The position numbers and the translations under genes were made by a program. Below, in pieces: positions 11,801 to 20,597 of a stretch of 64,000 nucleotides of DNA. The stretch covers positions 62,001 through 126,000 of the forward strand of contig CBFFRQ010000081.1 of the NCBI GenBank assembly GCA_965644315.1. The letters are read 5' to 3'. Below the pieces are notes generated by a model that ran no database searches, was not told the origin of the DNA, and worked only from the letters and a program-made list of their open reading frames with translations. Positions within the stretch are counted from its first letter, which is position 1; every line of letters starts with the position of its first letter. The DNA comes from Caecitellus pseudoparvulus. Taxonomy: Eukaryota > Bigyra: Bicosoecida.

Positions 11801-13288
11801 TTCTTCAGTGACGACGACGAGGGGGAGGAGGTCGTCATTGGCAGCATGCGCTTCCATGAGCGGGACGTCATCGCCGTGGGCAGCGGCGGCACGGAGGTGT
11901 TCCGGGGCCGCTGCGGGCGCCGCCCCGCCGCCATCAAGCGCATGCCCCGGCGCCAACACAAGCTGCGCGAGGGGGAAATCGCCACCATGCTGGACCTGGA
12001 CGACACCGATGCCCATGCTGCCTACGCTCGGCATGTTGTCCGGTACTACGACGACGCGCGGGACCGGCATTTCCTGTACTTGGCCATGGAGCTGTGCGAC
12101 TGCACTCTGGAAACAGCCGTGTGCACTGCCCGGTCGCCCCCTGCACACAGTCCAGCCACAGCCACTGCAAGCGACGGCGCAGCATCCCCCGATGACGACA
12201 TTGCCTCCAGCCAAGGCCCCAGCCAGGCGCCGGGGGGGGCAGGCGCTTGGCAGTCCGTGCAGGCTGTGAAGGCACACCCCATCGAGGTGTGTCGGCAGGT
12301 CGTGGCTGGCGTCGCGCACTTGCACACCCACGGCGTGGCGCACCGGGACATCAAGCCCAACAACATCCTCCTGAAGCGCGGTGTCGCCAAGCTCTGCGAC
12401 TTTGGCCTCGCCCGCAGCGCTGCCGCGGAACGGTCCCGACACACTGCCACCACCGCCGGCGGCACGCCTGGCTGGCAGCCCCGGGAAGTGGTGGCCGCTC
12501 GCATGAAGGGGAGAGCTGTCACGGGGGGCGTGCGCGCTGATTTGTTCGGCGTGGGGTGCGTGCTGTTCTTCATTCTGAGCGGCGGCGCACACCCGTTCGG
12601 CGAGGCGGTGCTGCGGGAAGGGCACATTCTCAAGGACCACTTCTCACCCTTCCGCGCTCTGAATGCCTCCTCCGGCACACAGGACATTCGCCTCGTCTCC
12701 CATGACGCCGCCTGCCACCTCATCCGGCAGCTGCTGCACCCGCAACCTGACAGGCGCATGCCCATGGTGCAGGCACTGGCACACCCTCTGTTCTGGGACG
12801 CAGCCTCCTCCATCGCCTTCACCGCGCACTTCTCTGACATTGCCAAGCGCCTGTACGGCGTCCTGCCTGACCCCGCTGTCAGTCCCGCCCTGCAGGCCCT
12901 GGAAGCCACCTACACTCGCATGGAAGGGGCTGAGGCTGACTGGGCTGCCAAGCTGGCGGCAGTGGATGCGGCAGCGGGCCGGACATGGCCTGCCGCGGGC
13001 GGAGGCAGTGGAGGGGGGGAGGAGGAGTGGAAGTCCCCCCTGGGATACCTGCGCATGTTCAAGCGGCGCAAGGCGCACTGCCTGGGGCTTGTGCGTGCTG
13101 TGCGGAACATTGCATTCAGCCACGCCGTTGCGTACGTGCACGCAGGCACCTTCAGCAGCGTCAAGGACGCGCACGAGTACTGGCTGGCGGCCTTTCCTTG
13201 GTTGCCTGTCACTCTGTACGAAATCGTGGTCAGCGGCGTGGACCACCGCCTCTCCGAAGAGCTGCGAGCGCTGCTTCCCACTGCCTAG
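8851..13288 (+). CDS. RNase L-like protein: ankyrin-like region, IRE1-type kinase and KEN ribonuclease domain
   Basis: Proposed exons are 8851-8936 and 9007-13288 (donor gtgagt, acceptor cccag), giving 1,455 residues. No signal peptide or membrane span is visible, unlike IRE1. Residues about 137-330 and 500-660 contain helical ankyrin-like repeats (for example CALHYVARNGNVRLLQCL). A disordered stretch rich in Ser, Pro and Arg follows. The kinase starts near residue 970 and keeps the catalytic residues: Lys1006 (AAIK), Asp1143 (HRDIKPNN) and Asp1160 (DFGL), with the IRE1-style GTPGWQPRE activation segment. A Pro/Ser-rich insert splits the lobes. The C-terminus is a KEN domain with Arg1395-Asn1396, followed by His1401 one residue further along than in IRE1. 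This order matches vertebrate RNase L, a 2-5A-activated ribonuclease; the ligand here is unknown. The stop lies 28 bp from the convergent SGTA gene. Confidence 0.85.
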
Positions 13289-13316
13289 ACGCCGCCAGCC
13301 CGGCACTGGCAGCCAC

Positions 13317-14501
13317 CTACTCCGACGGCGGCGTGTCGCCTGAGGGTGGAGCGCCACCCCCACCGCCCATCATGCTGGCCATTTGTGCCAGGGCAGCGGG
13401 GTCCATCCCGCCCCCGTTCCCGCCGCCGCCGCCCATCATGCCGCCCATCATGCTGGCCATCTGCTGCATGGCGGCAGGGTTGCTCATCAAGTTCTGCGCC
13501 ATCTGCTGGAACTGCGGGCTCTGCATCATCTGGCCCACAGCAGGGTTGCTCAGCAATGCACCCAAGTCAGGCATGCCGCCCGCCCCCATACCAGGGAAGC
13601 CTGCCGGCATGCCGCCGCCCATGCCGCCGGGAGCTACCGGTGGCGGCGTCGGTGGCGCGACCTGCTGCAGCTTGGAGGCGGCAGACTCCTTGCCCTGCAG
13701 CGCCGCAGCGTTGGAAGGCTCCAGCTCCAGCGCCGCCTCAAACGCCTGCACTGCACCCTCGTACTGGCCCAGGTGGAAGCGTGCCGTGCCCAGACGGTTG
13801 TGAGCCTTCACGTACTGCGGGCTCAGCGCAATGGCAGCGTCGGCGTCAGCGGCAGCCTTGGAGTACTCGTGCAGCGTCAAGTGGGCAGCAGCGCGGTTGC
13901 ACAGGTACGTGTGGGCGCTGGCCCCCTGGGGTGCCAGCTCCAGCGCCTTGGTGTAGCAGGCGATAGCGTCCTGTGTGCGGCCTTCTTGCAGGGCGGCGTT
14001 GCCCTCAGCTTTGGCTTTCTCAGCTGCCTCCTCGTCTTGCACCGTGGGCTGGGGCGCCTTGCCGGTCTCGCCACTTGCCATGCGCTGGCGAAATCGGTCC
14101 AGAGCTGCCTTGAACTTCCCGACGTACTCTGCGAGCAAGCAAGTGAGGCAAGTGAGGGCATGACATGCGCAGAAAGCCACCACGAGTCGAACGTGCGCAC
14201 CTGGCGATGCAGCAGCAGCCTCCCCGAAGTAGCCACGGCCCCGAAGGCTGGTAATGTACTTCTCGAATAGCTCCGGCTTTGCCACTCCGTCTCCACGGCC
14301 CGCTTCGAAAGCCTCGTTCAGAGGAGCATGGGTGGCAGCAGTGTCAAAATCCGCATCCGTCAAGGACACAGCTCCAGCCAGCGCATCAGCCAGCGCCACT
14401 GCCTCCGTCCCTGCGTCAGGCCCCACCGCATGCAGATACTGCACAATGGATGCAATCAGAGTCTTGTCCACCGCAGGTCCAGTGGAGCCTGCAGAAGCCA
14501 T
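13317..14501 (-). CDS. SGTA: Small glutamine-rich TPR co-chaperone (SGTA/Sgt2)
   Basis: Proposed exons on the minus strand are 14501-14201 and 14128-13317 (370 residues). The 72-nt intron keeps the frame open and would otherwise be read through; removing it joins ASP to EYVGKF. The N-terminus has the helical homodimer domain typical of the family (LIASIVQYLHAVG), which binds GET4-GET5/BAG6. Three TPR repeats span residues about 132-240 (KAKAEGNAALQEGRTQDAI first) and dock Hsp70/Hsp90 tails. The C-terminal region is rich in Gly, Met, Pro and Gln, with NP-containing repeats (SNPAVGQMM, MSNPAAMQQM), the client-binding part for tail-anchored membrane proteins. ATG 14501 has a good CCATGG context; an in-frame upstream ATG (14531) would add only an unconserved leader. 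Confidence 0.93.
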   Translation of the reverse strand: MASAGSTGPAVDKTLIASIVQYLHAVGPDAGTEAVALADALAGAVSLTDADFDTAATHAPLNEAFEAGRGDGVAKPELFEKYITSLRGRGYFGEAAAASPGAHVRLVVAFCACHALTCLTCLLAEYVGKFKAALDRFRQRMASGETGKAPQPTVQDEEAAEKAKAEGNAALQEGRTQDAIACYTKALELAPQGASAHTYLCNRAAAHLTLHEYSKAAADADAAIALSPQYVKAHNRLGTARFHLGQYEGAVQAFEAALELEPSNAAALQGKESAASKLQQVAPPTPPPVAPGGMGGGMPAGFPGMGAGGMPDLGALLSNPAVGQMMQSPQFQQMAQNLMSNPAAMQQMASMMGGMMGGGGGNGGGMDPAALAQMASMMGGGGGAPPSGDTPPSE

Positions 14502-14981
14502 GGCACACGGGGAGATCCTGGAGTACCGCAACAGGTGGCCCGCACAAACAGGGTAGCTGCAGCGCTTCCTGCTGAAGGAGAGGGATTGGGGTGCAGTTGA
14601 TACGCTGGGAGCTAGACATGGGCGTCCGTGGGAAAGTGATAAGCACGCATGTCTGCTAATCTAGCGACTCTGATTGATAACAACAACGGCGCTTTTACTG
14701 AGTGTTTAGGTCGCTATTGACTAGAGTTTCAGCCTTTCGCAAAGCAAACAGGTGCATTACGTTGTCAATTTACGCGGAAGAAGGTTAATGACACAGTTCC
14801 CGGGTAGGAACGAAGACTGTGGGAGCGATACTCCAACGGGTCTGCAGTGTGACGGCGTCAAGCTGCTCTCCACGGTCTGCCGTGCATGGGACGCATAGGC
14901 CAAGGCAACTCTCCGCCCCTGCCAGATCCAAGCAAGGAAAACCCCTTCCACTGTCGAGGGACCGTGCAGTGGGCTGTGCCT
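14502..14981. other. Intergenic region, partly AT-rich, nothing recognised
   Basis: About 480 bp separate the SGTA start from the stop of the J-protein gene. The part from about 14640 to 14830 is clearly lower in GC than its surroundings. I found no tRNA-like fold, no long open frame and no copy of the 11-bp motif. It presumably holds the SGTA promoter and the J-protein 3' end signals. Confidence 0.5.
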
Positions 14982-15868
14982 TCATTCCGACAGCGGATAG
15001 CGGGGCGAGTCTTTCGGATGCAGGGGGGGTTTGGCGACGTGCACCTTGCTCTTGGGGACCAGGCGCAGGGTGGCGCGCTGTTCGTGGAACACTCTGCTCC
15101 ACGGCGCGGGCGTCTCCCACCGACCGGCCCTGCAAGCGGACAGCAGTGCACTCTGCGGCGCCACCTCGTACGACCCTCGGCGCCAGCACGCACCCAGGAT
15201 TCCACCATGCCTGCACTTTTTCTTCACGGGCGTCGTCCGAGGCCTGGTTGCCTGGGGCTGTGAGTGCCTGGACCAGCTGCGGAGCTCAGAGGGGAGAGGT
15301 GGGCTGGGAGTGGAGGCAGCACGCGCGCCGGCACGTACCAGTGCAAGCACAGGGATGGCGAGCATGAGTGACCAGGAGTGGATGTTGTACCAGGTCTGCC
15401 GGGTGGCGCGTGCATCTGTGTCGAACGGCGGCGAAGCGTCGGAATCGTGCGAAGTATGCAAACGTGACGTCAGGTGGCAAGGCACAACTCACAGCCTTGT
15501 CGGTGTCGAGTGAACCGCGCAGCTCGGGCATTCAAGTCCGCCACGTTGTATGTGCTGGCTTGAGGCATGCGACTATGCAATGCAGCCTTCGGGCCACGAC
15601 TGCTCAACTGCTCGTAGGCTTCCTGCACGGCCTGGAACTGTCTGGCGGCAGCTGGGGTTGGGTTCACGTCAGGGTGGAGCTTCTTGACTTTTGCCCGGTA
15701 AGCCGCCTTAATGTCCTTCTCGCTGGCATCAGCGGGCACGCCGAGCAGTGCATGGGGGTCCCTTGAAGCTGCACAAGCTCGCAGGAAGCGGACGGGCTGC
15801 GCTGCGGGGGGGTGCGCGAGGCTTCGCAGTGCTCCCCGAAACGCGAGCGAAACACTCAGGCAGGCCAT
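14982..15868 (-). CDS. Membrane-anchored mitochondrial J-domain protein
   Basis: Proposed exons on the minus strand are 15868-15493, 15415-15339, 15276-15194 and 15129-14982. All junctions are GT-AG, phases agree, and the product is 227 residues. The N-terminus is a basic, Ala/Ser-rich probable mitochondrial presequence. The J domain is at about residues 37-90 (DPHALLGVPADASEKDIKAAYR) with the HPD triad at 65-67 needed to stimulate an Hsp70 ATPase. Exon 2 encodes a hydrophobic segment (HSWSLMLAIPVLAL) likely to be a single membrane span. The C-terminal tail ends VHVAKPPLHPKDSPRYPLSE and matches no family I know. The last two introns (62 and 64 nt) rest on splice signals and phase only, so the tail is less certain than the J domain. 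Confidence 0.78.
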
Positions 15869-15968
15869 GGGCAGGCACAACGCTGTGCTTCGAGACAGCT
15901 GCAATGTTGCTTTCAATGCATTCCACAGGCATCTGCTGCAACCTTCCCTGCCTGCCTGTGGGGGCCAT

Positions 15969-17492
15969 TTACAATTTGGCGTCGTGCAGAGGCTGCGGAG
16001 GCTGAATGCGAACTCCCTGCGCAACAACGATGTCATGCAAGGCTGCCATGATGGCCTTCAGCTGTGCGTCCGACGTCTCGGCGGTGATGGGCAGGTATAC
16101 CAGGCCCGTCATGATGGCCTCCGCGACAACAGGCCAGTTCGCCTTGAAGTGCGGCGTCAGGTTGCTCGCAGCTGTGTACCTGCACACTGGGCCCAGTTGC
16201 GACGTGCCCTGCGTGACGTCGAAGCCCTTGAGCAGCATGGCCTTGCAGACCTCTGCAGGCTTCGGGACTAGGACAGGGAATAGCCAGAATGCGTGGTGGG
16301 TGGCTTTTGTGCCTGGCACCAGTGCTGTGCCGTGGGGGAACTTGGCCAACTCAGCAACAGCTGCCCACCCAGCTGCGACGCGTGCATGCAGGTAGTCGGT
16401 GGGAAACGCCTCCAGGCGTCGTAGGAGGAGGTGAAGGAGTGGAGTGGAGGGCGCGTAGCGGATGAGGTTGATGAGTTGAGGGCCAGGGAAGCCCCGGATG
16501 GCCCCCGTCACCAACTCATCCCAGGAGTGCCCCGTACCCTCCACCGCCTTGACCAGGGCGCCATACACGGCAGGGGTGGTGATGCTGTGCATGGCGCCAT
16601 ATCGGGCAAGACGGCCAGCCAGCACGGAGCGTGGCCGGAGCGGGTACCCCTCGTGCAGCTTGTGCAGCTGGCTGTGCAGGGTGGCGTCCTTGATGCTGGC
16701 GATGCAGGCGCCGAAGGCTGTGCTGGTTTTGATCGTGCCGAAGCTGAACAGGGTCAAGTCTGCGTCGGGGTGCCCCGTGTACCCCACAGGCAAGGTTGAC
16801 TGCTGGGTGTGGCCCACTGCAGCTGCCGGAGGGCCCATGAAGCACTCGGCACAGTCCTCAACCACCACAAGCCCATGCTTAGCGGCGACGCGGCAGACCT
16901 CTGTCATGTCATTCAGCACACCAAAGACATGGGCAATGACGATCATACGGGTGGAGGGGGTGATGGCAGCTTCCAAGGCTGCCGCTGTCACGCCGACCGT
17001 GTCGAAGGTGACGTCCACTGCGACAGGCTTGCAGCCATGGTGCTGGGCGATCTTCACCATGTCCTTGATGGTGATGCCGCTCATGAGCACCTCAGAGCCC
17101 ATGGGCAAGCGAAGCACCCGGAAGAGCAGGTCGAATGTGGTCCTGGGGAAGGCGCAGGGGCGGCTGCATGTCGGCGTCGGCATCACAGAAAGACCAGCCC
17201 ACCGCCACTCACCTCACGCTGAGGGTAACCAAGGAGTGCTTGCGCCCCCAAGCTGCCTGAATTGCGGTCGTGACATCCTCTCGGCCAGCATCACTGCACG
17301 TCAGGCACTTGCTCAGGCCAAAGGCGATGTCCGAGAAGTCTGCAAGCCAGGCGGGGCAACATGTTGCAGGGCTGGGGCAGGTGCCCAATTTCCGCACGCA
17401 CCCGTCTCCAGTCGTTTGCGAGGCACGATGCCCCATGGAGCAGCCTCTGACACTGCCTCGAAGCTGCCATACGGCTTCATGTACGCTGCCAT
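15969..17492 (-). CDS. DegT/DnrJ/EryC1-type PLP aminotransferase with C-terminal AKL
   Basis: Proposed exons on the minus strand are 17492-17402, 17339-17213 and 17163-15969 (470 residues; introns 62 and 49 nt). The fold-type I pattern of the DegT family is clear: MVKIAQHHGCKPVAVDVT, then VVVEDCAECF (Asp contacting the PLP ring nitrogen), then FSFGTIKTSTAFG with Lys218 as the Schiff-base lysine. The family usually aminates keto-sugars. The long C-terminal half here (HSWDELVTGAIRGFPG and onward) is more like eukaryotic and alphaproteobacterial members of unknown substrate. The last three residues are AKL, a canonical PTS1 signal, so import into peroxisomes is predicted. It is divergent from EDC4, and its first intron holds a TGCGGAAATTG copy. 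Confidence 0.85.
17386..17396 (-). promoter_or_regulatory. TGCGGAAATYG element inside the first intron of the aminotransferase gene
   Basis: Reads TGCGGAAATTG on the coding strand, starting 5 nt into the intron, about 90 bp downstream of the aminotransferase ATG. Confidence 0.55.
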
Positions 17493-17758
17493 GCTGGACT
17501 AGCCACTACCGCTGAGCACACGGCGCCCCTTCGCAGCCTGCGCGGGCAAGGTCACAAAAGTCTGAGATGCGGCAGTGGCTGGTGCTGTCTGTGTTGGCAC
17601 AGGTGGCTGCTTGACGGGACGAGGACAGAGGGAGCAGTGAGCAATGCTGGGAAACCCAAAACGTTTTGCCACACCGTCTCTGCGTGCTCAGCAAGCCATT
17701 GCCTTTTGCCCTGCCTCGCTGCCACGCTCACCACCCATCGTTCGGCGGCAAGCCCATC
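17493..17758. promoter_or_regulatory. Divergent promoter region between the aminotransferase and EDC4
   Basis: 266 bp lie between two start codons on opposite strands, so both promoters must be here or in the first introns. No exact TGCGGAAATYG copy lies in the gap itself. The aminotransferase first intron has one, and the EDC4 first intron has a one-mismatch relative at 17936-17946. Confidence 0.6.
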
Positions 17759-20471
17759 ATGGCTGCAGTCGGGGACGCTGGCGGCAGCACAGTCCTCAGC
17801 ATGCTGCAGCAGCGCCAAGGCTCGACAGGGCCTGCTCCAGCAGAGAGCCAGGCTGGCCGTCCGGGGACTGGCGCCCCCGCCCTTGCCCAGGCTCAATCGC
17901 ACTTGCACATGCAAGGGTGGGTGGGCAGCACGCATCATTTTCCGCATATCACCATGCATGTGCCTCCCTTCCCATTGCCTGTGCAGCCACGCGCCAAGCC
18001 AGGTAGTCTCTGGACAACGAACAGACTTGAGCTGCTTTGACGTGCATGGCGCGCCGCACATCTCCCAGCGAACGCTCATCGAGTTTCCCTTCAAGACGGT
18101 GGCCTCAGCACGCAGAGTGGTTGCGCGAAGCGCCCACTTCACGTACAGCCACCTGAAGCCACACCAGCTGCGCATCCTGGACAACGCCAGCTCCAGTCGG
18201 GGCCTCTGGACCATGCCGGGGGCTTCCCTGCTGGACATGGAAGTGGCGCCTCAGACCGTGTCTACGTCCCTGGCTGGCAGTCCAGCGTCAGACGCCACGG
18301 CGCTGCTGACGGACAAAGGGCTGGTGGTGCTGGCAGTGTCCCCGCCCCACCCCAACAGCGACGGGAAGGTGGCAACGGAGGAGCTTTTCCAGCTGGAAGT
18401 CCCCGGCGCCACAGGCGTCGCGTGGCACCCCACCCTCCCCATCCTCTTTGCTGTGACGCCCGGTGCTTTGTACGCGGTGCACTTGGGGGCAGTGCGGCGT
18501 GCTGCTCGCCAGCGCCCAGGCCCCTCCCGCACTGGGTGTGTGGGGTTGGACGTCAGGAAAACCCACCCATCCCACGGCTTGTGTGTGGCCACCCCCCCGC
18601 CCTTCCAAGGGGTGCAGCTGCATGCGCTGGCTGTGGTGCAGGTTGGTGCGAGTGTGTGGGTGGCCCTGTCCACTCAGGATGGCGGCGGCTTTGTCGGGCA
18701 ATGGAACGCCCAGGCGGGTGGCCCTGGTGGCTTCCAGCTCTACGCCAGTCTCCAAGCCCCTGGAGGCCGGCAGCCTGCCAGCAGTGTCGGCGTGCTGAGC
18801 GCTGGCAGCGGCGAGGAAGTGTGTGTGGTGCTGGGGGGAGCAGGGGGCGGCATGTGGCGCACGTACACAGTGCCTGTCTCTCAGCCGACATCCAGTCGCC
18901 CCCCCCTGCTGCCCCCCACGCAACTCATCGCCATCGCAGAGTACAGCGGCCACGTCCACGGCGTGCCAGCCGCATCCTTCGTGTGCACGCCAGCAGGCTG
19001 CCTCGTGCAGTGCTTCGGAGACGGCCACGTCGTGGTGCTGCAGCTGGCTAGCAACGCCGCATCACTTGCCCGCGCGTACTTCTACCGACTAGCGCGCACC
19101 TCGACGCTCTCTGTGGCGTTGCCAGCCCCCGGCGCCGGCGCTGTGGATATTACCCCAGACGGCGCCACGCACTTGCAGGCACTGGCCATGCTGCAGGACG
19201 GGCTGGTGCAACTGGCATTCTCGGTGCCCGAAGCTTGCGCTGTGTCCCCCCCCCCTCCATCCACTTCAGCCGTTCCTGCCCCAACGCAGCCACAGGACAC
19301 AAGCCTCCCCGACGGCTCGCCTGCACCGAGCGAGCACGTTTCCCCGCCAACAAGCACACCCAACACACCACAGCCTGCAGGGGCATTGACCCCTGGGCAA
19401 GTTGCAGCAGCTGTGCAGCACACAGTGCAGCCCATGCTGGCTCACGCCGTGCACGCGCAGCGCGTGGAGCACGCCAGCGCCCTGCAGGCAGCTCTGGCCG
19501 ACCACACAGCCCGCCTGCGCTCTGCAGTGCAGGAGCAGCTCACCACGACGCTGCAGCCTGTGCAGGCCACTCTCGAGGCACTGCAGAGCCAGGTGACCGA
19601 GCTGCAAGCTGCTGTACGCGGTATGCAGGAGAGCCAGCGTGCTACTCAGGCCGAGCAAGTTGCGGTTCTGCGTGGTTTGGTGGCAGAGGAGGTGTCCGGC
19701 GCCGTCACCGCTGCTGTCCCGTCCATCACAACCGCGGTGGGGGGGGATGTCGTGCGACAGGTGACCAGCGCCGTCCAAGACACAGTGAGCCGGTGCGTAG
19801 CGGAGTCCATGGACCGACTGGTTGACGCATGCACCATGGCTGTCTCGTCTGCCGCATCCAGACCGCCTGCCTGGCACACGGAAGCGCTGCCGGACCAGAG
19901 GCAGGGCGCCGCGCAGCCCCCCCTCCCTCCGGCACCGCAGCCAAGCACCGGGCACATGTTCTCCGCAAGCACAGATCAGCCCTTGGCACACACGCCGCCG
20001 CCTATTGCCATGCCCCCAGGCCTGCCTGCCCCTGCCGAAGCTGACCTGGTGCGCCAGCTCAAACAGCTCACAGCCACGGCCAAGGTGAACCCGGGCAGCT
20101 TTGAGACTGCGTTTGTGAAGGCCCTGGAGAGCCCTGACCCCACCACTGTGGACTGGTTCTGTGTCTACGTCGCATCGGTGGGCCACGCACCAGCATCGGT
20201 CACAGCACACCTGTCTCCAGCTGTCCAGCTGTGCCTCGTGCAGCAGCTCAGCTTCAACCTCAGCGTGCCCCTCCCTGACATTGCGCAGCACCTGCTGCCG
20301 TGGATTGTAGCGGCCAAGCTTGCCTTGGACCACTGCACCAGCCTGCCTCAGCATGTGCACGCTTCCAGGCAGGACGTCTTCGCAAGCCTTGCCCAGCGCG
20401 TGGCTTCCCTGCTCACCTCCGGCGTCGCCCTGACGCCCCATGTGAGGCAGTCACTGCACAGCCTGCAGTAA
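17759..20471 (+). CDS. EDC4: Enhancer of mRNA decapping 4 (Ge-1 type) scaffold
   Basis: Processing-body scaffold that couples DCP2 and DCP1 in 5' decapping. Proposed exons are 17759-17916 and 17987-20471 (880 residues). An in-frame read-through from upstream exists, but the ATG at 17759 with a 70-nt intron gives a sensible N-terminus. Residues about 60-480 carry degenerate WD40-like strands (GVAWHPTLPILFAVTPGAL; HALAVVQVGASVWVAL). A Pro/Ser/Thr linker follows, then a long alpha-helical stretch (VQPMLAHAVHAQRVEHASAL and onward). The C-terminal Ge-1 domain has NPGSFETAFVKALESPDPTTVDWFC and LSPAVQLCLVQQLS, the most family-specific part. CNOT1 lies in the same window, but with five genes between, so this is not an operon-like link. 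Confidence 0.88.
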
Positions 20472-20581
20472 ATTCACCAACACATCCAATGCATAGTGGC
20501 AACCAAGGCATGCTCCTGTCAAACCCCTCTTAGGCATTTGCACCTTAGAGCCCCGCTTGCGCGGAGCGTTGAGCCTTGCCT

Positions 20582-20592
20582 TGCGGAAATTG
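20582..20592 (+). promoter_or_regulatory. TGCGGAAATYG element 5 nt before the channel ATG
   Basis: The copy ends at 20592 and the ATG is at 20598. Its position makes a start further upstream unlikely, since the motif would then be coding. Confidence 0.6.
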
Positions 20593-20597
20593 AGTGC

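Noticed and set aside
13102-13113. TGCGGAACATTG inside the KEN domain
   Set aside because: It resembles the motif but has an altered core and is conserved coding sequence (Arg-Asn).
17936-17946. CATTTTCCGCA in the EDC4 first intron
   Set aside because: One mismatch to the motif; about one such near match is expected by chance, so it was not called, although its place in a first intron is suggestive.
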